Shown: positions 26,590 through 36,678, numbered from the stretch's first letter. The stretch is 64,000 bases of DNA from Kaistella chaponensis (GCF_900156725.1 NZ_FTOI01000002.1:124001-188000); one strand, 5' to 3'. Notes: generated from the sequence alone by a model not told the origin. Numbers and translations are program-made.

Positions 26590-27264
26590 ATGGGTAAAAA
26601 TAAACAAGCAAGATTTGACGAGAACAAGATTCTTCCAAATGTTTTTCAACCAACCAGAGCTGAAGTGCTCGAAGGTTTTAGCATAAAAGGAAAGTGGCGT
26701 CAGGAAATCTTTAAAAATAATAATCCAATTGTTTTAGAATTGGGTTGTGGCAAAGGAGAGTATTCGATTGGTTTAGCAAAAGCTTTTCCTGAGAAAAATT
26801 TTATTGGAATTGATATCAAAGGTGCGAGATTTTGGTTTGGTGCGAAAGAAGCGGTGGAAAAAAATTTGACCAATGTAGCATTTCTCCGTACTCAAATAGA
26901 ACTCGTAGATCATTTTTTTGAGACCGATGAGGTGGATGAAATTTGGATCACCTTCCCGGATCCGCAAATAAAATACCGACGAACAAAACACAGAATGACG
27001 CATCCGGATTTTCTGGATCGCTATAAAAAAATCCTAAAAAATGATGGAATTATGCATCTGAAGACCGATTCGGAATTTTTGCATGGCTATACTTTAGGAT
27101 TGCTTCAGGGGCAAAACCGAGAAATTTTATTTGCCAATCATGATATTTATGGAGCTCCTGAATTCGATCCGGAAACTCCACTGTTGCGGGAAATTAAAAC
27201 CTATTACGAAACCCTGTTTGAATCGAAAGGAAAAACAATTACGTACATCAAATTTAAAATATAA
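26590..27264 (+). CDS. trmB: tRNA (guanine-N7)-methyltransferase
   Basis: A 224-residue enzyme that makes m7G46 in the tRNA variable loop. The SAM-binding region is VLELGCGKGEYSIGLAKAFP followed by NFIGIDIKGARFW. The TrmB signature ITFPDPQIKYRRTKHRMTHP is present, with LKTDSEFLHGYT toward the end. Length and order are standard. It is sandwiched between two DUF6759-like genes (58 bases before, 18 after), so it is probably cotranscribed with the downstream paralogue. No functional link is obvious. Confidence 0.95.
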   Translation: MGKNKQARFDENKILPNVFQPTRAEVLEGFSIKGKWRQEIFKNNNPIVLELGCGKGEYSIGLAKAFPEKNFIGIDIKGARFWFGAKEAVEKNLTNVAFLRTQIELVDHFFETDEVDEIWITFPDPQIKYRRTKHRMTHPDFLDRYKKILKNDGIMHLKTDSEFLHGYTLGLLQGQNREILFANHDIYGAPEFDPETPLLREIKTYYETLFESKGKTITYIKFKI

Positions 27265-27282
27265 AACTGCGTTTCAGGACCG

Positions 27283-27933
27283 ATGAAGAAAATTATTTTT
27301 GCAATTGCTCTTTTTTCTGCGCTCTCAATTTCTGCACAGAAAAGGAAGTCGGATATTCTCAAAAGTGTGAATATTTCTGAAATTGAAAGTTTTTTGAAGA
27401 CAGCTCATCCGGACGATCCCAGGAGAACTGTTTTGAAACCCAAATTAATTGCCCTAAAAAACGCGGCCTGGATGAAACCTGGTGAGAGTAAAAAATACGC
27501 GGTTCAGGCAAATGTGGTGCAAATTCCGAAAGATATTTTAAAACTTAAGCAAAATTCCGAAGCAGAAGAATTCAAAAAATTAATGGCGGAGACGCAGGAC
27601 ATTAAAAAGGAGAAAACCGTAAAACTTCTCAATCAGCTTTTCACAGATCAGCTTGACAGTAATGAGGCGATTCTTCTTTTTCAAAATAAGTCAGACTGTA
27701 ATGTGGTGCTTCGTGTGGAAGGAAAAGAGTATTATAATCTCGCGGTTCCGGCAAAAGGAGAAAATACATTGGTCCTGAAAAAAGGGAATTACCAGCTTTC
27801 TGCAAATGTCTGCAACGTAAAATATTTGTCTGAGAAAAGTATCATAAAAAACATTATGATTTCCCTCAATGAGCCGGTTTTACAGGTTACCAATAAGAAA
27901 GTTACGGAGAGCAACGGAACAAGTTCATTCTGA
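27283..27933 (+). CDS. Exported DUF6759-like protein, paralogue B
   Basis: A 216-residue protein with a signal peptide (ALSISAQ). It shares with paralogue A the N-terminal block NISEIESFLKTAHPDDPRR followed by TVLKPKL, and the C-terminal block QNKSDCNVVLRVEG to VCNVKYLSEKSIIKNI. It lacks most of the charged middle of A, consistent with duplication followed by deletion or expansion. The conserved Cys pair is retained. It follows trmB by 18 bases. Function is unknown. Confidence 0.75.
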   Translation: MKKIIFAIALFSALSISAQKRKSDILKSVNISEIESFLKTAHPDDPRRTVLKPKLIALKNAAWMKPGESKKYAVQANVVQIPKDILKLKQNSEAEEFKKLMAETQDIKKEKTVKLLNQLFTDQLDSNEAILLFQNKSDCNVVLRVEGKEYYNLAVPAKGENTLVLKKGNYQLSANVCNVKYLSEKSIIKNIMISLNEPVLQVTNKKVTESNGTSSF

Positions 27934-28176
27934 TTTTATTCAGTAAAATTGAGTTTGAGTTCCCAACTTGATCCTCATTTAATTGCTATCGTTTCTGCGA
28001 ACTGGAATTTGGTGCTGTGAATTTACTGTCTTTACCATCAAAAAATTGATATTGTATATTCAAATGAATCTGTTGTCATTAAAAGAATAGACGAACGTTA
28101 AAGACTTTTAGATCGTAATTTTAGATTGATTTTTGCAAGTTATATTTTGACGTTAAAATTTAATTCAAAAAGTCAT

Positions 28177-28213
28177 AAAAAAAGGTCCAGAAAATTAATT
28201 CTGGACCTTTTTT
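28177..28213. terminator. Bidirectional terminator at rpsB 3' end
   Basis: GGTCCAGAA (28184-28192) and TTCTGGACC (28199-28207) are flanked by seven A on one side and six T on the other. It ends the rplM-rpsI-rpsB operon on the minus strand and can act on the plus strand too. The rest of the 296-base gap from 27934 shows no gene or motif. Confidence 0.92.
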
Positions 28214-28229
28214 ATTATCAAGATAAATC

Positions 28230-29012
28230 TTATTCAGCTGCAGTTGCAGGAGCTTCAGAATCGAAATCAGCATCAGCATCTGCTGAAACTTTTTCTCCTT
28301 CTTCTTTAGATTTTTCTTTATCTGCTTTTCTTTGAGACAATCCGTCTTTGATTGATGATGAAACAATGCTCAAAATCATATCAATAGATTTAGAAGCATC
28401 ATCATTTCCTGGGATTACGTACTCTACTTTTCTTGGATCAGAGTTTGTATCTACGATTGCGAAAATAGGAATCCCTAATTTCTTAGCCTCAGTAATTGCG
28501 ATGTGTTCCTTCATGATATCAACAACAAAAAGTGCTGATGGAAGACGAACCATGTCAGAAATAGAACCTAAGTTTTTCTCCAAGTTAGCTCTTTGACGAT
28601 CAACTTGTAGTCTTTCTTTTTTAGATAAAGTTTCGAAAGTTCCGTCTTTCTTCATTTTATCAATATGGTTCATTTTCTTAACAGCTTTTCGGATGGTAAC
28701 AAAATTGGTTAACATTCCTCCTGGCCATCTTTCAGTAATATAAGGCATATTAAGTTCTGCTGCATATTTCGCTACAACTTCTTTTGCTTGCTTTTTAGTA
28801 GCAACAAATAGAACTTTTTTACCTGCAGAAGTAATTTTTTCTAAAGCTGAACAAGCTTCGTCTAATTTTACTGCCGTTTTATGTAAGTCTACGATGTGAA
28901 TACCGTTTTTCTCCATAAAAATGTATGGAGCCATATTTGGATTCCACTTTCTGGTCATGTGACCAAAGTGTACTCCTGCCTCTAAAAGGTCTTTAACATT
29001 CGCTTTTGCCAT
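28230..29012 (-). CDS. rpsB: 30S ribosomal protein S2
   Basis: A 260-residue uS2. Diagnostic blocks include LLEAGVHFGHMTRKWNPNM near the start, RWPGGMLTNFVTIRKAV in the middle and PIFAIVDTNSDPRKVEYVIPG late. The last 30 residues are an acidic, Ala/Asp-rich extension (DADADFDSEAPATAAE) that standard S2 lacks but Flavobacteriia often have. It is the last gene of the rplM-rpsI-rpsB block, 207 bases after rpsI. A terminator follows directly and tsf, the usual next gene, is not here. Confidence 0.97.
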   Translation of the reverse strand: MAKANVKDLLEAGVHFGHMTRKWNPNMAPYIFMEKNGIHIVDLHKTAVKLDEACSALEKITSAGKKVLFVATKKQAKEVVAKYAAELNMPYITERWPGGMLTNFVTIRKAVKKMNHIDKMKKDGTFETLSKKERLQVDRQRANLEKNLGSISDMVRLPSALFVVDIMKEHIAITEAKKLGIPIFAIVDTNSDPRKVEYVIPGNDDASKSIDMILSIVSSSIKDGLSQRKADKEKSKEEGEKVSADADADFDSEAPATAAE

Positions 29013-29109
29013 GTCTCTTTTTTGTTTTTAGTTTACGTTCCGCATTTGTGCAATCAACAATTTCTTTAGATGGGAGAAATGTTTGGGTGCTAAACTAACG
29101 GGGCATTTA

Positions 29110-29216
29110 GCGCTTCGCTTCTTGCTTTTGGCAATTGGCTTTTCGCTGGGATTAAGATAAAATTTAATTTAAAAAATTTTTGCAGCCAACAGCTAATCGC
29201 CATTCGCCAACAATAA
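29110..29216. repeat. Two heptamer-repeat blocks between rpsI and rpsB
   Basis: Block one (29110-29151) has six 7-base units of the form GCnnTTn, such as GCTTCTT, GCTTTTG, GCAATTG. Block two (29182-29216) has five units such as ACAGCTA, ATCGCCA, TTCGCCA. The blocks are roughly inverted relative to each other around an AT-rich centre. Confidence 0.75.
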
Positions 29217-29219
29217 ATC

Positions 29220-29606
29220 TTAACGTTTCGAGAATTGGAATTTCTTTCTCGCTTTTTTCTGACCTGGTTTCTTTCTTTCAACCATTCTTGCGTCTCTTGT
29301 AAGCAATCCGTGTGGCTTCAAAAGCAAACGGTTTTCTTCATTGATTTCGCACATCGCTCTAGAAATAGCGAGTCTAATTGCTTCAGCTTGACCTGTAATT
29401 CCACCTCCGAAAACATTTACAGTAACGTCATATTGACCTGCTGTTTCTGTTAACAAAAATGCCTGATTCACTTTGTAAACCAAAACGTCAGTTCCGAAGT
29501 ATTCCTTAGAATCCTTTTTGTTTATCGTGATAACACCAGAACCTGGTCTCACGTAAACTCTTGCAACAGAAGTTTTTCTTCTTCCGATTTTATGAACTAT
29601 TGACAT
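29220..29606 (-). CDS. rpsI: 30S ribosomal protein S9
   Basis: A 128-residue uS9. It begins MSIVHKIGRRKTSVARVYVR and has the GGGITGQAEAIRLAISRA helix. It ends KKPGQKKARKKFQFSKR, the basic tail that reaches the P-site tRNA. It lies 5 bases after rplM, the universal L13-S9 pair. Confidence 0.98.
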   Translation of the reverse strand: MSIVHKIGRRKTSVARVYVRPGSGVITINKKDSKEYFGTDVLVYKVNQAFLLTETAGQYDVTVNVFGGGITGQAEAIRLAISRAMCEINEENRLLLKPHGLLTRDARMVERKKPGQKKARKKFQFSKR

Positions 29607-29611
29607 ATTAA

Positions 29612-30067
29612 TTATTTGAATTCGTTAATATTAATTACTTTCGGCTGCTGAGCTTCATGTTTATGTTCTGTTCCTTCATATAAATAAAGGTTTTTGAACA
29701 ATTGATTTCCCAATTTAGTTTTTGGAATCATTCCTTTTACAGATTTTTCCAATACTTTCAAAGAGTCTTTCTTTTGAAGTTCGAGCGCAGTCATTGACTT
29801 TTGACCTCCTGGATAACCAGTATGCCAAATGTAAGTTTTGTCACCCCACTTGTTTCCGGAAAGAGTAATCTTTCCTGCATTCAAAACGATTACATTGTCT
29901 CCGCAATCTGCGTGAGGTGTAAAATTCGTTTTGTGCTTACCTCTCAAAATCTTTGCAACCTTAGAAGCTAATCTTCCTAAAGGTTGTCCTTCAGCGTCTA
30001 CCACAACCCATTCTTTGTTAGCGGTAGCTTTGTTAGCTGAGACGGTTTTGTAACTTAATGTATTCAC
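29612..30067 (-). CDS. rplM: 50S ribosomal protein L13
   Basis: A uL13 of 151 residues. I start it at a GTG (30067), giving (V)NTLSYKTVSANKATANKEW, the normal N-terminus and length for Bacteroidetes L13. An upstream ATG at 30127 would add 20 residues from what is clearly leader and would lie upstream of the -7 element. Typical blocks are VVVDAEGQPLGRLASKVA, GDNVIVLNAGKITLSG and KGMIPKTKLG. First gene of the rplM-rpsI-rpsB block. Confidence 0.95.
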   Translation of the reverse strand: MNTLSYKTVSANKATANKEWVVVDAEGQPLGRLASKVAKILRGKHKTNFTPHADCGDNVIVLNAGKITLSGNKWGDKTYIWHTGYPGGQKSMTALELQKKDSLKVLEKSVKGMIPKTKLGNQLFKNLYLYEGTEHKHEAQQPKVININEFK

Positions 30068-30114
30068 ACTTTTTTCGTTTACGATTAAACATAATTTTCC
30101 CCAAAACGGGTGCG

Positions 30115-30122
30115 CAAAGGTA
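30115..30122 (-). promoter_or_regulatory. rplM: -7 element of rplM operon
   Basis: TACCTTTG on the minus strand fits TAnnTTTG. It gives a leader of about 40 bases with a small CCC-GTTTT-GGG hairpin, and supports the GTG start at 30067. Confidence 0.5.
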
Positions 30123-30237
30123 TGCATTTTTTTTCTAACTGAAAATATTTTGCAAAAGATTATTCCAACGAATTACTATTGAATCTCTCAGCGAACTTCT
30201 GTACATACAATTTCTACAAAAAAGAGAGGAATGTTTT

Positions 30238-30570
30238 CTAGTTACGAAGGGATTTCGAAGACTTAAAGCTTGCAATAAGATAGTAGGCTACAAAAACCAT
30301 GGAGAATTTAATGACTGAAGGAACGGCAAGCTGAAGATCGAATAACAGTAAACCTATTAAGAGAAGTAAGCCCATTCCAAGAAAAGAAATTCCTAGTTTT
30401 TGAGGAAGTGAAAATTTTACATCATCTAAAAAATACGCAATTCCCCAAGCCAAACCGAAAGAAAATCCGTAGAATAAATCCAGTTTCCAACCTTGGCTTC
30501 CCAGAATAAAATGATTCAGTAAAAAACTGATGGCTGTTCCGGCTATTAAATAAAGGAGTGCTTTTTTCAT
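30238..30570 (-). CDS. Small integral membrane protein, unknown
   Basis: A 110-residue protein made almost wholly of four predicted membrane helices (LLYLIAGTAISFLLNHF, FGLAWGIAYFL, LGISFLGMGLLLLIGLLLF, FSMVFVAYYLIASF) with a basic C-terminus. I do not recognise the family. A minus-strand TATTTTTG element at 30584-30591 lies 13 bases before the ATG. It is divergent from icmF and not obviously linked to it. Confidence 0.7.
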   Translation of the reverse strand: MKKALLYLIAGTAISFLLNHFILGSQGWKLDLFYGFSFGLAWGIAYFLDDVKFSLPQKLGISFLGMGLLLLIGLLLFDLQLAVPSVIKFSMVFVAYYLIASFKSSKSLRN

Positions 30571-30713
30571 TCTAAAATTTTGTCAAAAATATCGAAATTT
30601 TGATAATCTATTGTTTTAAATTGATTTTCTGTTAAACACAGAATGGCCTGTTTTATTTTAAAGCTCTTTTATTCAATTGTTTAAGTTGACTTTAAAATTT
30701 TTATTTAATTAAT

Positions 30714-30721
30714 TATATTTG
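30714..30721 (+). promoter_or_regulatory. -7 element of icmF
   Basis: TATATTTG fits TAnnTTTG, 20 bases before the ATG. TTGAC lies 25 bases further upstream, slightly too far for a normal -33 box. No cobalamin-riboswitch pattern is seen in the leader. Confidence 0.45.
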
Positions 30722-30741
30722 AAGACAACCGAAATTATATT

Positions 30742-33700
30742 ATGGATCAAGAAAAATATACCCCGAAAAATAAAGTGAGAGTGGTTACAGCCGCTTCCTT
30801 ATTCGATGGTCACGATGCTGCAATTAATATTATGCGCCGAATGATTCAGGCAACTGGCGCAGAAGTGATCCATCTCGGTCACGATAAATCTGCGGAAGAA
30901 GTCGTGGATTGTGCAATTCAAGAAGATGCAAATGCAATTGCGCTGACTTCTTATCAAGGTGGTCACAACGAATATTTCAAATATATTTATGATCTTTTGC
31001 GGGAAAAAGGCGCTCCTCAAATCAAAATTTTTGGCGGCGGTGGCGGCGTAATTCTTCCAGAAGAAATCAAAGAGTTAATGGAATACGGAATTGACCGAAT
31101 TTATTCTCCAGATGATGGCCGCGAAATGGGTTTGCAAGGAATGATAAATGATTTGGTGCGAAAATCCGACTTTGCAACCGGAGCGCATATACAAGTTTCA
31201 GATGTAGATCAAATTAAATTCGAAGATTCTAAATCCATCGCGGAGGTGATTTCTGCCGTAGAAAATTTTTCTGATGAACGTCCTGATTTGGTTGAAGCCA
31301 TTGAGGAAAAAGCAAAAGATTCTAAAATTCCAATCATCGGAATTACCGGAACAGGTGGAGCCGGAAAATCTTCTCTAACAGACGAGTTGGTGCGTCGTTT
31401 TTTACGTTCCAATCCTGATCAGAAAATTGCGATTGTTTCTGTGGATCCTTCCAAAAAGAAAACAGGTGGTGCACTTTTGGGCGACAGAATTCGGATGAAT
31501 TGCATCCATGATTCGCGCGTTTATATGCGTTCTATGGCGACCAGAGAAAATAATGTTTCGGTTTCTCCGTACATTCATTCGGCTTTAAATATTTTAAAAT
31601 TAGCAAAACCTGATGTCATCATTCTCGAAACCTCTGGAATCGGGCAGTCTGGTTCGGAAATAACAGAAATCGCCGACGTTTCTATGTATGTGATGACGCC
31701 GGAATATGGAGCTTCTACCCAACTGGAAAAAATCGACATGTTAGATTATGCGGATTTAATTTCCTTAAATAAATCAGACAAACGCGGCGCACTAGATGCT
31801 TTGCAGGCGGTTCGAAAAACCTACCAGAGAAATCATACGGCGTTTGATCAACCTCTGGAAGAAATGCCGGTGTTTTCTACAAAAGCCAGTCAGTTCAACG
31901 ATTTCGGTACTACAGAATTATACAATGCTTTAATTAATAAGGTTAATGAAACTTTAGCAAAATCGTACGGTGAAAACGCAGCAAAGTTCAATGAATTTGT
32001 AGAACAGAATATTTCCGATGACGCTACTGTAATTCCTCCGAAAAGAGTGCGTTATCTTTCTGAAATTGTAGAGAGCAATCATGCTTACGATAAAGAAGTT
32101 GAAAACCAAGCGCTTATTGCAAAAAAAATGTATTTGTTGGAAGGTGCGAAAGTTTTAATCACCGATGATCAACATACTACTGATAAATTAGAAAAAGTTT
32201 TTCTTAAAACAAAAAAGGAACTTTCGGAAGAAAATATTGCCTTTCTAAAAGGGTGGAAAAACTTTAAAGAAGAAATGAATCAGGATTCTTTCTCCTATTT
32301 TGTTCGTGGAAAAGAAATTAAAGTAGAAACCAAATACGAATCGCTTTCTCATTTAAAAATTTCGAAAATTTCTTTGCCGAAATTTCAGGATTGGGGCGAT
32401 TTGTTGCGTTGGAAAGGTCAGGAAAATGTTCCCGGACAATTTCCGTACACCGCCGGATTATTTCCTTTTAAAAGAACGGGTGAAGATCCTACAAGAATGT
32501 TTGCAGGTGAAGGTGGACCAGAACGAACGAACCGCAGATTCCATTATGTTTCCGCAGATATGGATGCGAAAAGATTGTCGACCGCTTTTGATTCTGTGAC
32601 TTTGTACGGACAGGATCCCGCTTTACCACCAGATATTTATGGGAAAATTGGAAATGCAGGAGTTTCTATCGCAACTTTAGATGATGCCAAAAAACTCTAT
32701 TCCGGATTTGATTTGGTGAATGCCATGACTTCAGTTTCCATGACGATTAATGGTCCGGCTCCAATGTTACTCGCGTTTTTTATGAATACCGCAATCGATC
32801 AGAATGTGGAGAAATATTTAACGGAAAATAATCTGTGGGAAGCGGTTGAAGCAAAACTTAAAGCCAAATTTGACGATAAAGGTTTGAAAAGACCAGTTTA
32901 CGAAGGCGAACTACCAAAAGGAAACAATGGTTTAGGTTTAAAATTATTGGGACTTACCGGTGATGAAGTAATTGATGCTGAAACGTACAATACAATTAAA
33001 GCGGAAACCATCGCCAATGTTCGTGGAACGGTTCAAGCAGATATTTTGAAAGAAGATCAGGCACAAAATACCTGTATTTTTTCTACGGAATTTGCTTTAC
33101 GTTTGATGGGCGATGTACAACAATATTTCATCGACGAGAAGGTGAGAAACTTTTATTCGGTTTCTATTTCCGGTTATCACATTGCCGAAGCTGGCGCAAA
33201 CCCGATTACGCAGTTGGCATTTACTTTGGCAAATGGTTTCACTTATGTGGAATATTATTTGAGCCGCGGAATGAACATCAATGATTTTGCACCGAATTTA
33301 TCCTTCTTCTTCTCGAACGGAGTTGATCCCGAATATGCGGTTATTGGTCGGGTTGCGCGTAAAATTTGGGCCAAAGCAATGAAATTCAAATACCATGCGA
33401 ACGAAAGAAGTCAGATGTTGAAATACCATATTCAAACATCGGGAAGATCGCTTCATGCGCAAGAAATTGATTTTAATGATATCAGAACCACTTTGCAGGC
33501 TTTGTACGCGATTTACGACAACTGTAATTCGCTTCATACCAATGCATATGATGAAGCGATTACCACACCGACCGAAGATTCGGTAAGAAGAGCAATGGCG
33601 ATTCAGCTCATCATTAATAAAGAATTAGGTTTAGCGAAAAACGAAAATCCGCTTCAAGGTTCTTTTATTATTGAAGAATTAACCGATTTGGTTGAAGAAG

Positions 33701-34122
33701 CAGTTTATACCGAATTTGATCGAATTACCGAAAGAGGAGGCGTTCTCGGAGCGATGGAAACCATGTACCAACGCTCAAAAATTCAGGAAGAATCGATGCA
33801 TTACGAAATGCTGAAACATACTGGAGAATATCCGATTATCGGGGTCAATACATTTTTAGGAAAAGATGGTTCACCAACGGTTCGTCCGGGAGAAGTAATT
33901 CGTTCCACAGAGGAAGAAAAGCAGATCCAGATTCAAAATTTAGAAAATTTCCAGAAATCACATGCTGATAAAAGCGAACAGATTTTACGGGATTTACAGT
34001 TAGGCGCGATCAATCAGAAAAATTTATTTGAAATGATGATGGAAGCCGTGAAATACTGTTCTCTCGGTCAGATTACAAACGCTTTGTTTGAAGTTGGCGG
34101 AATGTATAGAAGGAATATGTAA
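30742..34122 (+). CDS. icmF: Fused isobutyryl-CoA mutase IcmF
   Basis: A 1126-residue coenzyme-B12 enzyme in the IcmF arrangement. The N-terminal B12-binding domain (about 10-140) has base-off motif FDGHDAA (21-27) and [10 protein letters not shown] MeaI-type GTPase chaperone domain has P-loop GTGGAGKSS (203-211) and a switch region around [13 protein letters not shown] linker and the C-terminal mutase TIM barrel follow ([34 protein letters not shown]). IcmF interconverts isobutyryl-CoA and butyryl-CoA, and some act on isovaleryl/pivalyl-CoA. The fused layout and [11 protein letters not shown] site separate it from methylmalonyl-CoA mutase. Monocistronic, strong terminator. Confidence 0.93.
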   Translation: MDQEKYTPKNKVRVVTAASLFDGHDAAINIMRRMIQATGAEVIHLGHDKSAEEVVDCAIQEDANAIALTSYQGGHNEYFKYIYDLLREKGAPQIKIFGGGGGVILPEEIKELMEYGIDRIYSPDDGREMGLQGMINDLVRKSDFATGAHIQVSDVDQIKFEDSKSIAEVISAVENFSDERPDLVEAIEEKAKDSKIPIIGITGTGGAGKSSLTDELVRRFLRSNPDQKIAIVSVDPSKKKTGGALLGDRIRMNCIHDSRVYMRSMATRENNVSVSPYIHSALNILKLAKPDVIILETSGIGQSGSEITEIADVSMYVMTPEYGASTQLEKIDMLDYADLISLNKSDKRGALDALQAVRKTYQRNHTAFDQPLEEMPVFSTKASQFNDFGTTELYNALINKVNETLAKSYGENAAKFNEFVEQNISDDATVIPPKRVRYLSEIVESNHAYDKEVENQALIAKKMYLLEGAKVLITDDQHTTDKLEKVFLKTKKELSEENIAFLKGWKNFKEEMNQDSFSYFVRGKEIKVETKYESLSHLKISKISLPKFQDWGDLLRWKGQENVPGQFPYTAGLFPFKRTGEDPTRMFAGEGGPERTNRRFHYVSADMDAKRLSTAFDSVTLYGQDPALPPDIYGKIGNAGVSIATLDDAKKLYSGFDLVNAMTSVSMTINGPAPMLLAFFMNTAIDQNVEKYLTENNLWEAVEAKLKAKFDDKGLKRPVYEGELPKGNNGLGLKLLGLTGDEVIDAETYNTIKAETIANVRGTVQADILKEDQAQNTCIFSTEFALRLMGDVQQYFIDEKVRNFYSVSISGYHIAEAGANPITQLAFTLANGFTYVEYYLSRGMNINDFAPNLSFFFSNGVDPEYAVIGRVARKIWAKAMKFKYHANERSQMLKYHIQTSGRSLHAQEIDFNDIRTTLQALYAIYDNCNSLHTNAYDEAITTPTEDSVRRAMAIQLIINKELGLAKNENPLQGSFIIEELTDLVEEAVYTEFDRITERGGVLGAMETMYQRSKIQEESMHYEMLKHTGEYPIIGVNTFLGKDGSPTVRPGEVIRSTEEEKQIQIQNLENFQKSHADKSEQILRDLQLGAINQKNLFEMMMEAVKYCSLGQITNALFEVGGMYRRNM

Positions 34123-34155
34123 AATCTTTCAACCTATAAATCTTAATTATTTATC

Positions 34156-34196
34156 AACCGTGTCAAGGTTTTGAACCCTGACACGGTTTTTTTTTT
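34156..34196 (+). terminator. Terminator of icmF
   Basis: A 10-bp stem AACCGTGTCA / TGACACGGTT (34156-34165, 34179-34188) with an inner GGTT/AACC pairing is followed by a T-run of about 12. Confidence 0.93.
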
Positions 34197-34259
34197 AAAA
34201 TTCGGCAGTCATTTTTCCCTTTTAATTTAAATTCAATATTTTTATCAAAAATACAACAA

Positions 34260-35432
34260 ATGATGCTTAAAATTCGACCGATTTATTTTCTGGTCTTTTT
34301 AATATTTTTATTTTCCTGTAAATCCGAAACAGAAAAAATAGCGGAGCGAACCGCCGCACGAAATGCAATAATTGATAGCACTATTTCTAGTTTTGAAAAG
34401 GATTTATTGATGCAACAAATCGATTCTGTCTTTTCGAAATATGATTTTAATGGGTCCGTTTTAGTCGCAAAAAATGATGAGGTTCTTTATGAAAAAGCAA
34501 ACGGTTTCGAAGATTTTCGAGCAAAAACCCAATTGACAAGCAACTCTGTTTTTGCGATTGCTTCTATAAGTAAACAATTTACTGGGGTTTTGGTTTTGCT
34601 TCAAGAAGAGCAAGGGAAACTTTCGGTTACCGATAAAGTTTCAAAATATTTGGTAGAATTTCCATCGAAGGAATTTGAAAATATCACCATCAAGCAATTG
34701 CTTAATCACACTTCAGGAATCAGTGATTTCGGGCAAGGATTGCTCTCAAAACCTGGAGAAAAATTTCATTACTCGAATAAAGGATTTCGGTTTTTGGGAG
34801 CAATTATAGAAAAAGTGTCGGGTAAATCGTATGATGAAAATCTAAAAGACCTCTTCGAAAAAGTAGGAATGAAAAATACTTTTACCCCAAATTCCTTTCG
34901 TGGAACTAATTTCGCAAGCGCATTTATAGGAAATCACAAAAAGTATTTTGAGGTAGAAAATATGCCGAAAAGATTGGCGGAATCTTCCATCAGTATTGCA
35001 GCAGGTGGAATTTTATCTACCGCACAGGATATGAATATTTGGAATCAAAGTTTATACAACGGAAAAATTTTAAAGCAAGCATCTTTACTAGCATTTAAGA
35101 GTAAATCAGCCGATCGAAACCATCCGATTTTAGGAAAAATGGGGTATGGTTTTGGGATCATGATGAATCTAGAAAAACCGAATTCCTATTTCCATTCTGG
35201 TTATGTGAAAGGTTCTCCATCGCTGAATATTTATTATCCGGAAACGAAAACTTCAGTCATTATTCTCTCCAATATTGCCGATGAAACCCTGGGAAAAGCA
35301 GGCTTTTTTAATCCGCATAAAAGCATTAAGAGAATAACAGATAACCTCCAAAAAGTAGTTTTAAAAAAGCGTGCAGAAGTAGAGAAAGCGATTTTCGAAA
35401 AGAATGATGCTTCCTATAATAAGGTGAACTAA
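34260..35432 (+). CDS. Serine hydrolase lipoprotein, beta-lactamase class C fold
   Basis: A 390-residue lipoprotein (lipobox LFSC, C20). It has the penicillin-binding-protein/AmpC fold motifs: SxxK as SISK (102-105), YxN as YSN (171-173) and the third box as HSG (312-314). The HSG in place of KTG is typical of the esterase/peptidase-like 'serine hydrolase' branch and not of true AmpC. The likely role is a D-amino or peptide ester hydrolase at the cell surface; substrate and resistance phenotype cannot be read from sequence. No partner gene; it converges on the DUF4407 gene 12 bases away. Confidence 0.88.
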   Translation: MMLKIRPIYFLVFLIFLFSCKSETEKIAERTAARNAIIDSTISSFEKDLLMQQIDSVFSKYDFNGSVLVAKNDEVLYEKANGFEDFRAKTQLTSNSVFAIASISKQFTGVLVLLQEEQGKLSVTDKVSKYLVEFPSKEFENITIKQLLNHTSGISDFGQGLLSKPGEKFHYSNKGFRFLGAIIEKVSGKSYDENLKDLFEKVGMKNTFTPNSFRGTNFASAFIGNHKKYFEVENMPKRLAESSISIAAGGILSTAQDMNIWNQSLYNGKILKQASLLAFKSKSADRNHPILGKMGYGFGIMMNLEKPNSYFHSGYVKGSPSLNIYYPETKTSVIILSNIADETLGKAGFFNPHKSIKRITDNLQKVVLKKRAEVEKAIFEKNDASYNKVN

Positions 35433-35444
35433 GCGATTTGGTTT

Positions 35445-36533
35445 TTACAATTTTTCGGTTTCTTTCCCGAGCTTTTCCTTGAAATCATCAATCCTCCAAT
35501 CGGTTTCTGCATTTCCTTTTTCGATTTTTTCTTTGGAATACAATCGGAAATCGTTTTCCGTTTTTTCTAAAAGATAATCATACGGTCCAACTGAGGAAAT
35601 GAGTTTGATGAGAACTGGTGAAATTTCTAGGGTGATAAAAAGTCCCATGATAAAGGCAGCTGCGACACCAATTATTGCCGAATTTTTGCCAAGTTCATCC
35701 AATGCTTGAAGTCTCGCCGCAAATCCATTGAACTGATCTTCGAAGATTTCTGTTTTATCTCTTTCTTTTTCAATATTGGTATATACTTTCGAAACTTCTT
35801 TATCCAAATATTCCAATCTTGGAGCAATCTGTTTTTGATAATTTTCTAGATCTTGGCGGCGTTGTTCTTTAAGTTCTGCTTTTCGTTTGGCATTGGTTCC
35901 ATATCCTACTTTTCCGCTTGTTAAGCTGCTTTGCTTTCCTAAAATTTCTTTTTCTAATTCTACTGCTGCAGAATCATACGATTTTTGGTAGGCGATCGTC
36001 TTGGCTTGAATTTGTTTTTTTTCCGTATCGAAAGGACCCGATTGCTGCATGATTCGTCCATTCATTTCTGCTTGAAGTTTGGTTTTGTTTCTTTGAATAA
36101 TGGTATTCAATTGTTTATTGACCTCTTTTTCAAATATTTTCAATTCTAAAGGTTTTGAAATGATGATTCCCAAAAAAGTCGCTAAAATCAATCTCGGAAT
36201 TGCCATTAGAATTTGGTTCCACCAGGTTCCGGTTTTTTTTATAGAGGATACAATATAACGATCGAGGTTAAAAATCATTAAACCCCACAAAATAGCAAAG
36301 CCAACTGATGCCCAAATATCATCAAATATCGTAAACATTGCATAGCCTGCAGAGAGGGTTGCAAAAACCGCAGTAAAGAGAACAATTCCTCCAATTCCAG
36401 CAAATTTATTCCATTCGCTGGGTGTTTTTTTTAAAATATGAACATTGCTTCCTGAGCAAATTACCAAAAATTGCTGAAACCAGTTCATTCTATGATGAGT
36501 CGTTTTGATGAGGTTTGTTTTTTTAGATTTCAT
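35445..36533 (-). CDS. DUF4407 membrane protein
   Basis: A 362-residue protein matching DUF4407. Two pairs of membrane helices lie at about 45-95 (GGIVLFTAVFATLSAGYAM in part) and 110-130, and another is at 280-305 (IIGVAAAFIMGLFITLE). A periplasmic or cytoplasmic coiled coil of about 140 residues sits between them (KAELKEQRRQDLENYQKQIA). The N-terminal MNWFQQFLVICSGSNVHIL is characteristic. If translation starts at that Met the gene begins at 36488. Function is unknown; family members are scattered through Bacteroidetes and Actinobacteria. Confidence 0.85.
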   Translation of the reverse strand: MKSKKTNLIKTTHHRMNWFQQFLVICSGSNVHILKKTPSEWNKFAGIGGIVLFTAVFATLSAGYAMFTIFDDIWASVGFAILWGLMIFNLDRYIVSSIKKTGTWWNQILMAIPRLILATFLGIIISKPLELKIFEKEVNKQLNTIIQRNKTKLQAEMNGRIMQQSGPFDTEKKQIQAKTIAYQKSYDSAAVELEKEILGKQSSLTSGKVGYGTNAKRKAELKEQRRQDLENYQKQIAPRLEYLDKEVSKVYTNIEKERDKTEIFEDQFNGFAARLQALDELGKNSAIIGVAAAFIMGLFITLEISPVLIKLISSVGPYDYLLEKTENDFRLYSKEKIEKGNAETDWRIDDFKEKLGKETEKL

Positions 36534-36670
36534 TTTTTTACAGGGTAAAGAATATTAAATTGGTCTTATAAAACGCAACAATGTTACAAATGGTATTAGG
36601 TTAAGCAATGGTCGGTGAAAAATATTTTATTTTATGTTGTGATATTTAGGTATTTATGTAAAAAACGTTG

Positions 36671-36678
36671 TAACTTTG
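36671..36678 (+). promoter_or_regulatory. -7 element of M43-type protease gene
   Basis: TAACTTTG fits TAnnTTTG, 40 bases before the ATG. The remaining 36534-36718 gap shows nothing else. Confidence 0.4.

Noticed and set aside
30068-30127. Longer N-terminus for L13 from an ATG at 30127
   Set aside because: It would begin before the -7 element, and its 20 extra residues do not occur in L13 proteins; the GTG at 30067 gives the standard N-terminus.
30571-30741. Cobalamin riboswitch in front of icmF
   Set aside because: I looked for the B12-box and the long paired leader and found neither; the predicted leader is only about 15-20 bases.
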